Positions 12,075 through 23,525 of a stretch of DNA of 64,000 bases are shown here, piece by piece. Within the stretch, counting starts at the first letter, position 1; the number at the start of each line of letters is the position of its first letter. A program made the translations under genes and the position numbers. Source of the stretch: Craterostigma plantagineum (Eukaryota > Streptophyta > Magnoliopsida > Lamiales > Linderniaceae); assembly GCA_027422505.1 (NCBI GenBank), contig JAPQWV010000127.1, forward strand, positions 682,001-746,000, in the 5' to 3' direction. The notes under the pieces were generated by a model, which did no database searches, had not been told where the DNA came from, and worked only from the letters and a program-made list of their open reading frames with translations.

Positions 12075-12752
12075 CGCGTATTTGCTCCCAAAAAAAACAA
12101 ACAATTCTACGAAACCATATAAAAGCAAATTAATTGTCTCAAGCTACTTCAAACGTCATCACTACCATTGGATTTGGAGCAGAGCAACCCATCAAATATT
12201 TCACAACCCATCAAATCATATTCAGTTTTAACACTCATCGATCGCTATAAAAGAGAATGATTGTAATTCCTCAATCCACTACTGAATTATTTCTCAGAAC
12301 ATCTGAATTCTTAGAAACATAGCGGCAGCAAAAATCAGACAGTATGCAAAAACTGAGAAAAGAAAAAGAAGCTTGAGAATCGAACGCACCTGAATCACAA
12401 ATTGCACAAAGATATGATAGCTTATGAATTCGGAGGTGGTCTCGATTGTTTATAGTTACGCGGCCAAACGAGTTTTCTTACGCAGAAAGCCAACGCCATA
12501 AATTGACCGCGGACTTCAAATTCAAAGGGGAACATCATATAATAATAGCTGCATTATTTGTTTAAAAAAAGGAAAATGTATATTTTCGCCGTGTATAGAA
12601 TCTGCAATTCAGCCGTTTAATGGGCTTACTATCCAATAGGCCCAACAACGAAATGGACTAATATGAGTTTGGTCATATCGGCCGATAAAACTACCTGTCG
12701 GCCGAAATGGACTAACAGAGAACGGAGAAAGAATACTACGTAAGGGAAAAAA
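12075..12752. promoter_or_regulatory. Shared intergenic region of two divergent genes
   Basis: It separates the ATG of the minus-strand WSS1-like gene (12074) from the ATG of the PGDH-like gene (12753). The left part probably holds a 5' leader, possibly with an intron, of the WSS1-like gene. Around 12615-12645 are atgggctta and taggccca, phrases that resemble the TELO-box/site II elements (GGCCCA/TGGGCY) common in promoters of plant housekeeping genes. This is inference from motif and position. Confidence 0.4.
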
Positions 12753-15718
12753 ATGGCGTCGTCAACCTCGTTATCTTCGTCAGTGAACAATGTTTCGTTC
12801 CCATCCCACGACGACACGGCGTGCTCTTCGATTCTTCCAAGGAAATCCCTCATTTTCCGACAGTCCGATGTTTCCCTACGCAGTAATAACCTATCTTGCG
12901 CGCGCAGCCGAGCAGGACCGCCGTCAACGTCCTCAAGGCGGCCGGCTCCGACTCCGAGATGCTGTCCAGCCCGCCGCCGGCGACCAAACAGCTGAAGCCG
13001 ACGATCCTCGTCTCGGATAAGCTCGGCGAAGCCGGCCTCGACCTTCTCCGCTCCTTCGGACACGTGGAGTGCGCGTACGACCTGTCGCCCGACGCGCTCT
13101 GCGAGACGTCGTGCGACGCGCTCATCGTTCGCAGTGGGACGAAGGTCACGCGCCGCGTGTTCGAGGCGGCGAAGGGGAGGCTCAAGGTCGTCGGCAGGGC
13201 AGGCGTGGGGATCGACAACGTGGATCTGCAGGCCGCGACGGAGTTCGACTGCCTGGTCGTCAACGCGCCGACGGCCAACACAATCGGGCATCGCTCTGCT
13301 GGCGTCCATGGCGAGGAACGTCGCTCAGGCCGACGCCTCCATGAAATCTGGTAATCGCCGATTTCATTTCTTGCCTACAGATCTACAAAATTGCATCACC
13401 ATTCACCGTTGATTTCAATTTCCCTGTTACGCACGAATCATCTAAGAATATTTTCTCGCAATTCTGGAGATTGGATCATGATTGTGACTGTAAGAAAAGT
13501 TGCAAGCTGTGTCTGAAGATTGTTCCATCCAAATGCCTACGTCCTGTATGTTAATATGACTAACACATAGAACACAACGAAAGACTTCCCTACTAATTCT
13601 CTGACACAAAACATTCATAATGATGAATCTGACCAGGAAAATGGCAGCGGAGCAAGTACGTCGGCATTTCTCTCGCCGGGAAAACGTTAACCGTAATGGG
13701 CTTCGGAAAAGTGGGGTCAGAGGTTGCAAGAAGGGCGAAAGGCTTAGGCATGAACGTGATAGCCCACGACCCATACGCACCCACGGATCGAGCCCGAGCC
13801 CTCGGTGTGGAGTTGGTCACCTTCGATCGAGCCATCTCAACTGCCGACTTCCATATCCCTTCACATGCCTCTAACTCCCACGACGAACAAGATCTTCAAC
13901 GACGAAACTTTTAGGAAGATGAAGAAAGGCGTGCGAATCGTTAACGTGGCTCGCGGAGGCGTGATCGACGAAGATGCGTTGGTTAGAGCCCTTGATGGTG
14001 GCTTAGTCGCACAGGTACTGAATAAGTCAATAACTGCTGTTGCCATGATCTAATTCTAACAATTGAAACTCTTACATCATATGTGCTCTTTTTTTTTGCC
14101 CGAACCTTTACAGGCAGCTCTCGACGTTTTCTCGGTGGAACCTCCGTCCAAGGACAGCAAACTAGTTCAACACGAGAACGTCACTGTTACGCCTCATCTC
14201 GGAGCCAGCACGAAAGAAGCCCAGGTATGAATTAGTTAGTCGTCTTCGTCCTTTTTTTCTGTCCGAAATTTTAGAGTTATTCAGTTTTCTTATCCGTATA
14301 GCGAAAACGATATATTAGGAAGGAGTGGCCGTGGAAATAGCCGAGGCAGTCGTTGGCGCTCTGAGAGGAGAACTCTCCGCCACCGCGGTTAACGCACCGA
14401 TGGTCCCGCCAGAGGTAGGTACATACAAAGAAGATGAGTAGTTGAAATGAGAATTGAAAAAAAAAAAGAAGAGTTAACTAATGGTTCAGTACTAAAATTT
14501 TGGAGGTGACATTACATGGGCCAGATAATTGTATAGTGACGTTATACAGACAATATAAGCAATTTAGGGGACATTACACGCCACAACCCTAAAGAGTTAT
14601 CATGTGTATAACATCACCTCCTAATTTCACCAAAAAACCATTAGATTAAACGCCAGAACGCTAGAACTTGGGGTAAAAGATAGAGTTCCGGCGTATAATC
14701 ATAATAAATTCCTTAATTTGAAAGTTATTGTCCGTACAATTCCAACCTCTAAATTCGTTAAAAACCATCCGACAGCATCTCCTCAAATTACGGGACAAAA
14801 ATAATAAGCAGTCTTCGAAAATTTTCTCTGACAACCTCGAATAATCTGGTCATGTCCGAACTGGCGCCGTACGTCGCCCTGTCCGAAAAGCTCGGTAGGA
14901 TCGCCGTCCAGCTAGTCGGCGGCGGCGGAAGCGGGGTCCAGTCCGTCAAGGTGGTCTACACTTCCCCCCGAGACAGAGACAACCTCGACACTCGCCTCCT
15001 CCGCGCAATGATCACGAAGGGCATCGTCGAGCCGATCTCCGACGCGCATATAAACCTCGTCAACGCCGACTTCATCGCCAAGCAGAAGGGCCTACGCATC
15101 GCCGAGGAGAGGGTCAGCGTCGACTCGCCGTCGAACGGCCCCATCGAGTCGGTCAGGGTTCAGATAGGGACCGTAGGGTCAAAGTTCGCCAGCGCAGCAT
15201 CTGAGAATGGATACATAGGCGTGGAGGGGAAGGTATGTGAAATTTTGTTATTGAGCTTTATCGGGCCTATGGCCATGAGAATAATTGACCCAGATAAGTT
15301 CGATGGGGTTCCATCCTAAAACCAATTGGTGATAGGTGGAATAGTCCATTAACTTATAAGCTGGTCAATCTCTTCTCAATTAATCGATGTGGGACACATG
15401 TGAGCGTTTCTCTTTTTGTTTAACAAGGTCAAGTATGGGGTCCCGCATTCGACCCGTGTTGGGTCCTATGACGTGGACGTTAGCCTCGAGGGGAATCTGA
15501 TACTGTGTCGCCAGGCGGACCAGCCCGGGATGATCGGGCGGGTCGGGAATATTCTCGGGCAGGAGAACGTGAACGTTAGCTTTATGAGCGTCGGCCGGGC
15601 GGGGATGAGGACGAAGGCTGTAATGGCGATTGGGGTCGATGAGAAGCCGAGCAAGGAGGCGCTTAGGAAGATCGGAGAGGTTCGGGCGATTGAGGAGTTT
15701 GTGTTCTTGGAGCTTTGA
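12753..15718 (+). pseudogene. PGDH: Plastid D-3-phosphoglycerate dehydrogenase, disrupted
   Basis: Six exons of a serine-biosynthesis enzyme (3-phosphoglycerate to 3-phosphohydroxypyruvate, plastid stroma) are recognisable: about 12753-13351, 13637-14014, 14114-14224, 14319-14414, ~14849-15232 and 15428-15718. A Ser-rich transit peptide is followed by the substrate domain (KPTILVSDKLGEAGLDLL), the Rossmann fold (VMGFGKVGSEVARRAKGLGM), [25 protein letters not shown], and the C-terminal ASB and ACT domains ending IEEFVFLEL. Four lesions are seen: a frame change in the gcgcgcg run near 12897-12904; a gap at about 13285 that removes roughly five conserved residues after NAPTANTI and shifts frame; one extra c near 13851; and no AG where the exon-5 acceptor should be (~14848). 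The rest is highly conserved, so either a young pseudogene or a sequence-error-rich copy of a live gene. Confidence 0.8.
14478..14644. mobile_element. Probable small MITE in PGDH intron 4
   Basis: Inverted ends are visible: ctaatggttcag near 14478 and the complement aaaccattag ending at 14644. A second matching pair lies inside (ggaggtgacatta and the complement of gatgttatacaca/tcacctcc). Flanks gttaa and attaa could be a short target duplication. The superfamily is uncertain. Confidence 0.5.
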
Positions 15719-16165
15719 GAGGGTGGGCGGTGAAAGGTGACACGTGGCTTTGTTTGATTGGATGGGCTTTTGATGTTGCTTCTGCTTCGGTTAGAAGTGA
15801 TGTTAAGGTTAAGGTTTAGGTTAGGTCAGGGTTTGTGATTGAATCACGTTGTTCTATTGTAATTTGTAATCATCTAATATATCTAAGGAAATGTAGGACT
15901 CACATACTGCTGCCACGTGTCCTCTTAATATGTATATTCAATTAATTTTTATTACGTAGAAAAGAGGGAGCCGTACATTTATAAATAAAAAAACTGATAT
16001 ACACACGTTCTCCATAAAAAACATGAACCGTTTTATACATAGGAACAAAGGGAGCCATACCTTCATAAATAACGAAACTGACCAACCCACGTTATTTGGC
16101 AGATAAAGGAACCGTCCCTTTCAAATAAAAGAACTGCACAACACCCCACGTTACTGAACTATACT
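15719..16165. other. 3' flank of PGDH and possible outer edge of the Helitron complex
   Basis: After the PGDH 3' end, three diverged copies of a ~60-bp unit occur at about 15965-16010, 16047-16092 and 16118-16153. They share the pattern ggGAgCCgtac..ataaa..aactga..cacgtt. A phrase at 15922-15948 (TCTTAATATGTATATTCAAT) resembles the start of the repeats at 16166 and 16483. The true 5' border of the Helitron could not be fixed. Confidence 0.4.
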
Positions 16166-16790
16166 TCTCAATATATTCAATTAAAAAACCCACTCTCAAC
16201 GTATAGCTGTCAGGACATAAAACAAAATTTTGTTAATTTCTATTGCTTTACAGATCGAAGAACTCAGCAAAAGGTGATTGATTTTTAACTATAGATTATT
16301 CTGTGTGTTTCTATGTTTGTTGCTAATGTAAGTCCGTCAATGCTTCTTCTCTTTTATAGTGAGCTTTTTTTATATCTATCATTTTAATTTGGCACGATCT
16401 GCAATATTTATGTGAGTCGCTCCCATAATTACCACTCTTCTGTTGCTACGATTATATTTTGGGATGTACTGATGCATGGTTTTCTCAATATATTCAATTA
16501 AAAAATCCTAATCCACTCACGCATAGCTGTCATGACATAAAACAAAAATTTTGTTAATTTTTATATACTTACGGATCGAAGTATCGGCAAAAGGTGATTG
16601 ATTTTTAACTATAGATTATTCTGTGTGTGTCTATGTTTGTTGCTAATGTAAGTCCGTCAATGCCTCTTCTCTTTTATAGTGAGCTTTTTTATGTCTATCA
16701 TTTTAATTTGGCAGGATCTGCAATACTTATGTGAGTCGCTCCCATAATTACTACTCTTCTGTTGCTACGATTATATTTTGGGCTGTACTA
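16166..16790 (+). repeat. Tandem duplication, two copies of ~310 bp (period 317)
   Basis: Copy 1 is about 16166-16480 and copy 2 about 16483-16790. Both open with TCTCAATATATTCAATTAAA and share the order cgtatagctgtcaggac / gcatagctgtcatgac, aaggtgattgattttt, tgctaatgtaagtccgtcaa and gctacgattatattttggg. The TC-start followed by an AT-rich stretch is what a Helitron 5' terminus looks like, so this may be a doubled 5' end of the autonomous element. The second Helitron copy, at 24179, lacks this part. Confidence 0.6.
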
Positions 16791-19700
16791 CCCTGTTTTT
16801 TTTTTTTGGACGTGGGCAACCATAGGCAGTTGATATTTAAATATGTTTGATTCATCATTTGTCTTTGCCGTCTCACTTTATTTGCAATCTTCAACAAATT
16901 GATTATTAAAGTTAAATTGTAGACCTGTTCTATCTACCACCCATACATTTTACGAAAATAGTTCTTTACAATTTTTTATGTCTCACGTTTCATTTGTCTT
17001 AAATTTGGAACTTCAACTAAATCTGTTATGTTTTTACGTATAATTTTACATTGTACGCTTCCCTGCATTCCAGCGCATTATGATTTTACAATATATTATT
17101 CCGTCTTTTATATTAAAAAAATGCTACATAAATATATAACTATATCATATGTTTCGATTGGGTGCGTTTGTTTTTTTTGAAGCCCGTTGTATAATAATTT
17201 GAATACTCCAGTATTATTTGATATGATGCATTTTGTATTTGCTTCTTCTTTTAATGATTCGCACATTAAAGAAATATACCACGTATTTCCAGTTATAAAA
17301 GTCGTAAATAAAATATCATTTTTAATCCTATTTTATCAATTTACTTCATAAACTACATTTCAGGAACTTCTCTCAAACTCCGTGCGGTTATTCTAACATT
17401 CTTCCCTCTTTTAATATTTTCGACGGTGCTTGGTATCCAACTGTTCTATCCGGGTATGTTCCTTTTGTTTTATTGAGTTGTAAAATACAATCATGTTTTG
17501 AAAAATGTTTCCGTGGTACTTTATTTGTTTATATATTTTAATGAAAAATGTGGTCATGCTGTTCTACTTTATTTGTATGCAACGATCTTTATGAATGGTG
17601 CTTCATTCCTGTGATGTCGTAGTTTCTACATGTGGTTCCTTGGTTCAATTTTTCAGTAAATCGATTATCTATAGGTATAATAAATGTCACGTTTCTGTTT
17701 ATCCTTATTATTCTCATAAACAAAATAATCGTATGTTGCTTAGGTGATGGTGTATTGAAATTTTAATGATTTCTATTTAATTGAATTTGCTTACTCAATT
17801 TATAGATGACTTTAACACTTTCTTTATTCTTGAGGTTAACAAACAGATGCTTTTTTAACTACCTAAAACTATATGTCATCCTCATGGATGCCATTTGACT
17901 GCTAAACTCTATATTAAATTTTAATATTTTAACTAAAAGGAATTTTTTTATTTTTAATAATAACCATTTATTTTACGTCTCAATAGATCGCCAATCAGTT
18001 AAAAACAAATATGGATGAACAACATTTACCATCCAGTAGTTACTCAAATCATAATATGCAAACAAGACGAATGCGCCAATTGTCAACGCAACGTGAAGCC
18101 CGAGCTGTGCGGATGACATTGCAACGCAATAATCAGTTAAGGCATTCTGGAAGAAGTCAGCCAAACCAGCATCGAGCTGGTAATAATCGTTTCCTGAACT
18201 TTAATAAGTTAATACTTATAACTATCATCAATATTTACCATTTATTTCAAAATATATTTGTAGAAACATCTACTACTACTGCTAGAAGATTTATGTTGCC
18301 GCAACGGTTGGATATTGGAGAGAGAAACACCAAATGTCCTAACTGCAATGCCCTCATGTGGGTATCTGAAAAAGTTCGAGACAGTAGTTTTAGAAATCCA
18401 AGATTTCAGTTATGTTGCGGAAACGGTCAAGTTCAATTGCCAAATATTCCAACATCACCGCCGTACCTTCAGTCGCTGTTGTCACAACCATTCTTCAAAG
18501 ACAAAATCCGAATGTACAATTCATTGTTGTCATTTACTTCTATGGGAGGGCGGATCGACAACAGTGTCAATGATGGTAGGGGACCCTATGTTTTTCGCAT
18601 TGGTGGTATCAATTACCACCGAATTGGGTCACTAATCCCCGAACCGGGTACTGGCCCTAGGTTTGCTCAACTATATATTTACGACACTGAAAATGAGGTT
18701 CTCAATCGTATGAATGCGATGGGATCGTCCGGTGCTTTAAATATAAATGGGGACGTACTTCGTGGCCTACAAGACATGCTCGATCAAGTAAACCCATATG
18801 TTTCAGTTTTCCGAAGTGCTCGAGATATGCTGATCGAACAAGAACATAGTTTAAATCTACGTATACGTATCATTCAAGCAAGAGAAGGTAAACAGTATAC
18901 ACGTCCAACATCAAGTGAAGTAGCTGCTTTATTAGTGGGTGATTGTACAGAAGACTTAGGACATAGAGACGTGATTTTACATACAAGGAGCGGAAATTTA
19001 CAAAGGATAGATGAAACCCATCCAGCTTATGTACCTCTCCAATATCCTTTATTATTTCCTTACGGAACAGATGGTTGGTCAATCAACATAGCAATAGGCT
19101 CTTCCGGTACTTCAAGGGATAGAGTTTCAATGAGACAATTCTATGCATTTAGAATGCAAGATAGGGAAGATGATGGGAAAAGTTTGGTTAGAGGTGGTCG
19201 CCTATATCAACAATTTATTGTTGACGTGTATTGTGCTATTGAGCAACAACGTCTTCACTATGTCAAATGTAACCAAGGCCGCTTGCGTACAGAATTGTAT
19301 AGAGGGCTTCAAGATGCTGTCTTAAGCGGAGATGTTAATGCAAATTCTGTTGGAAGAAAATATATACTGCCTTCAACATTTACTGGTGGACCACGAAATA
19401 TGATCCAACATTATCAAGATGCAGTCGCTATTTGTCGTTCAATGGGTCCTCCTGATTATTTCATCACTTTCACATGTAATCCTAATTGGCCTGAAATAAC
19501 AAGAGAGCTACTACAATATGAGCGAGTCGAAGATCGTCCGGACGTTGTGGCTCGGGTTTTTAGGCTAAAAATGAAAGAATTAATGCGTGATTTGAAGGAG
19601 AGACAGATGTTTGGAACGACCATTGCTGGTAATTGTAAGATTTATATTTTCGTTTTAATATTATTATTATTATATATAGAGCTAACACAATTAAAATAAT

Positions 19701-20674
19701 AATGCAGATTTGTATGTTGTGGAATTCCAAAAGCGTGGACTTCCACATTCACATATTCTTCTTACAGTTGCTACAAATGATAAGCCTACATGTTCCGCTG
19801 ATGTTAACAAACTTATCAGTGCCGAGATTCCAGATAAATACAATGATCCCCTTGCGTATGAAACGGTCACAAAGTTTATGATTCATGGACCGTGCGGTCC
19901 TTGCTTAGTTGATGGTAAGTGCTCAAAGCGTTATCCGAAAAAATTTTGCGACGAGACGGTTGTTGATGATCGAAGCTTTGTGCAGTACATGCGAAGAAGA
20001 ACAGATGAAACAACTTTAGCTAATGGTCGGGTAGTCGACAATAGATGGGTAGTACCTTTCAATAGGGATTTATGTGTCAAATATGATGCTCACATAAATG
20101 TTGAACGCGTAGCAGTTCGAAGCGTGGTGAAGTACCTATACAAGTACATCCACAAAGGCCATGATCGTGCAACGTTTGTCATTGAAAATAGTGAACCCCG
20201 AAATAACATTGATGAGGTACGACCACAACGGGTTGATGAGATCAAGCAATATTTAGATTGTCGTTATGTATCTGCCATAGAAGCATGCTGGAGGATTTTT
20301 GATTTTAACCTACAACATCAATACCCGTCTGTCGAAAGAATGCAGTTTCATTTGCCAGGCGATCAAAACGTCGTCTTTCATGACAATGATGACCTACACG
20401 ATGTTATTAATCAGCCACAAAATACGATGTTGACAATGTGGTTTGAGGCAAACAGACGGTATCACGAAGCTCGAACGTTGACATACTCAGATTTCCCAAC
20501 TGAATGGGTATGGAACCGCCGTACAAGAGTATGGAGTAAACGTCAACAACGAGTTTCAATTGGTAGACTACCATTTACGCATCCAAATGCTGGTGAGCGA
20601 TACTATCTTAGGATGCTACTTACGAAAGTTCGTGGTGCAATGTCATATGAAGATATACGAACGGTTAGAGGAGT
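16166..20674 (+). mobile_element. Autonomous Helitron copy 1, truncated after the Rep domain
   Basis: This copy carries the 5' leader region and the N-terminal and Rep (HUH) part of the Helitron transposase. It breaks off at 20674, where the sequence leaves the matching frame of copy 2. The helicase, RPA-like gene and 3' hairpin are missing on this side. Positions 17418-20674 match 24179-27435 almost base for base. The 5' limit is provisional. Confidence 0.65.
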
Positions 20675-20705
20675 GAGGATTTCATTGGACGAACTATTAA
20701 TGTAA
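18011..20705 (+). CDS. Helitron Rep/helicase protein, N-terminal half (copy 1, truncated)
   Basis: An open frame runs from ATG 18011 through a likely in-frame intron (18180-18263) to 19628. A second intron, 19629-19707, joins it to 19708-20705. A Cys-rich finger-like segment (CPNCNALMWVSEKV .. CCGNGQ) is followed by the Helitron_like_N domain (RQFYAFRMQDREDDGKSL.. YVKCNQGRLRTELY) and the Rep endonuclease. The Rep domain has the two-His metal motif in FQKRGLPHSHILL and the catalytic Tyr region KYLYKYIHKG. Family knowledge: this nuclease nicks and joins DNA in rolling-circle transposition. Unlike copy 2, the N-terminal frame is uninterrupted. The 3' end is not: after 20674 the frame runs into unrelated sequence and stops at 20705, with no helicase. 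Confidence 0.85.
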
Positions 20706-20774
20706 AATACAAATACTCACCAAAACTATTTCCAGTTTCGACCTTAACCTATCGCAACATGTATGTATTATAAA

Positions 20775-20802
20775 CTAGTTTATTGCCCGTGCGATGCACG
20801 GG
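20775..20802 (-). other. Helitron 3' terminus, reversed (hairpin + CTAG)
   Basis: Read on the minus strand this is a 7-bp stem CCCGTGC/GCACGGG with a 3-nt loop, a short T/A spacer and terminal CTAG, then T from the flank. It is the standard 3' end of plant Helitrons and the mate of 31737-31764. Confidence 0.85.
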
Positions 20803-21187
20803 TATTAAGTAAATTGAAAATGAAAAAAATTAGAAGTGAAGAAGATGTTACAGTAGAAGCATTGCATAACAAATTTGCCAAATTTCCTTGACAATGTAAT
20901 AATTTGCCAAATTTTTGTCAGCCGGAAAATAAGAAAAATAAAAAAGCACCCAGAATAATAAGATAAAACCCATACAAAGGAAACAAAGTATTTAATGTCT
21001 TAAGTATTACCTCGAAAATGAAATCTTCTGGTAGAAAACGTGAGAGAATCTATGGTAGACATCATATGCAGCGGAAATGCAGAATGTCCTCCATGACGAT
21101 GATGTTAAGAGGGCGTAATGTGCATATACATTTACCACCCTTTTCCAATCCCATCACCAGGGAGACAAACATCGTCACATACATCGT

Positions 21188-22975
21188 CTACATATTCGCA
21201 ATATCGTCTTCCATTATTTCTCTATCCAATAAAAGAAAAAAAAATATTAACAAAAAAGAGGTTGAACGTATTTTACCTGAAACATACTCCACAGTTTTCA
21301 CCTTCATTGCGTCAGCCAGCAAAGACATATAAATCACTGGAGTCACTTCATCATGTGGATATTGGAATGGTTCTGCAATAAACTGTAGAATGAGGTCTTG
21401 AGAGTTGGCAAAGTCCCAGCCAGTGAGGTTGTAACATGACCCAATAATGGGTTCTGAGTTACTTAACCGAAACATCATGTACTTGTATTGCAAGAAGAAG
21501 TTTTTTCCACCTACTTGTGTTGATGGGAATAAGAATTAAATTCAAATAAAATATATATAAAATATATACTGAGCAGATAAATTGTAAAAACCACATATTA
21601 CCTACAAACAAAAACTGGAAAAAAAATTGTATGTACACGATGAATGAGAGGATCTTAATTTATCCGTGAGGCAACCTTTCCGTGCGACATCATTATACCA
21701 AATGCTATGGCCCTCACAAGCTGTTTGCTGGATTCCCATATGACTATTAAAATAAAGATCGTAAGTATCCCAGTCAGAATGTAAGAAGATTGCTATAAAG
21801 ACCTTATATCGGAACAGTTGCTCTATGATGACGAAACATGTGATATTTAAAAAGAGTGTATACAATAGTCAGGCGAATCATCTTCAAGATATCTGGTTCT
21901 TGGAATTTACCCCCATTGACCTGCACAGATGATTGTATCAGAGCACCACATGAAAACATCATGAGAAAAGTAATGCCTACAGCTTCGTTATAAGGAATAT
22001 CACTTGCTTAACGGAGTTATCGGTAGTCAAATGAGACTTTACTGGGTCGATATGTACACCCAGACGATCTCTAAAGCTGACTTATATATATTAGCACCTT
22101 GATCTATCATATCGCTACACCTTCTATCTCCTGCTTAGGTTACCGCTGTTGTAAGAAGATATGAAATACGTAAAGATTCGATGATGATAATATCATTACC
22201 ATGAACGTTGCCGTCCATATTTCCTCTAGAACTATCGCATCTTGGACATGAATTATTAAAACATTTTGTCTCACCATGTATATCAATAAGAAACACTAAT
22301 TAGGAAATAAATTAAACAGATTGGAAATAATGTCACTGACAAATGGTATTAAATCAAGCGATTCCGCTCAAAGGCACACATCAAGACTAATCAGTGAATA
22401 CTGCTGAACCAAATCATCCATGAAATAACTTATATTTCTCAGATGTTCCAAGAAACAAATATGAGTTCGATTCCTTCATTCCTTAAAAACTTGCATATGT
22501 AAAATAATTCGTTGATGTCGTACCTTTCTTGGCTCCATTCCTTCATTGCCCACACATCATGAAATCCATCTAAATAGTTGTATGATGGCATAATCTCTAA
22601 GAAACTGTTTTTTTACTTAAATGAGCAACCGATTTAGCAACCAATTATGCCATGCAATCAAAAACTAACAAAGCAGTCCTCGAATCCCAGTTTGGATAGC
22701 AAATCGATCGCCAGCACCATTCGAGATCCACAAACATCATAGCAAAACCCCACATGCAAATGCCATCAACGAAATGAAATTCGATATAATAGCATACATG
22801 GTGATGAAGATGTCGTCGTTGTCTGCTCTTACTCATTAGCATATCAAAGTACGTGGCCATCATGTCCAAGAATCCATAGTTGTCCTCTGACGTGCATCAC
22901 AGATCTTTCAACAGCAAAGCCCAGGTGTCATTTGGGAACCACCACCCTGCATAGTAGGTTCTTCCATTCCAATAA
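21188..22975 (-). other. Further exon-like minus-strand fragments of unknown origin in the Helitron block
   Basis: Several stretches on the minus strand look like exons bordered by AG/GT but not by any protein I can name. Examples are about 22975-22893 (YWNGRTYYAGWWFPNDTWAL), 22880-22800 (EDNYGFLDMMATYFDMLMS), 21960-21870 (VQVNGGKFQEPDILKMIRLT) and 21493-21270 (NLTGWDFANSQDLILQFIAE). They may be pieces of one captured gene or several. No continuous reading frame connects them. Confidence 0.35.
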
Positions 22976-23154
22976 ATATGAAGTGTCACATATTCGATTA
23001 ATGAAACCAACAATCATAATTAAAATAAGTAGATAATGGAATCCAAGTAGAAGAGATTAAAATGCATTATCACAGATCTAGAAGCCTAAAGCACTTTAGG
23101 CACTCGCACTCGACATTATGAAAAACTAAAGGACAGTAAATGAAAAGAGATAAT

Positions 23155-23525
23155 ACCGAGTTCTTATCTTGTCAAAGCCACCATGAATTGTAGCATAAAT
23201 GTAACCATTGTTGTGCTCACTTGGAACTGTTAAAGATCAATCAATGAATTCCAAATAGTGAAAAGATGAAGGCACAATATAGAGAGAACTCTCTGAACTT
23301 CACATCATTCAGAATATGACGTAACCTTCATTCAGAATACTGATATAGTAAGCTAAACCAATCCCCGAAAAAATGCTGAACCCATAGAAGAATTGTCATT
23401 TGCACTACCTACATACGGCGAACTTTTCGGGATGGAATAAGGCTGCAAAGGTTCCAACGCCTTCACCATTCCCCACAACCTCTTATATCCAGGTACCTTC
23501 CCAAGACACAACAAAATCTCTAAAA
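23155..23525 (-). pseudogene. Captured exon fragments, O-fucosyltransferase-like
   Basis: Reading the minus strand, the segment about 23520-23360 encodes KVPGYKRLWGMVKALEPLQP and then PYSIPKSSPYVG. The segment about 23235-23157 encodes VPSEHNNGYIYATIHGGFDK and then IRTR. In order these resemble the entry to the GDP-fucose O-fucosyltransferase domain of plant DUF246/OFT proteins (RLWG.VK.L.PL.PY .. NGYIYA.I.GGF.KIR). The catalytic remainder is not recognisable downstream. They look like exons carried inside a Helitron. The identification is from memory of the family and is moderate only. Confidence 0.45.

Noticed and set aside
18315..18635. A 106-aa frame repeated exactly at 25077-25397
   Set aside because: It is an alternative frame of the duplicated Helitron transposase, not a separate gene.
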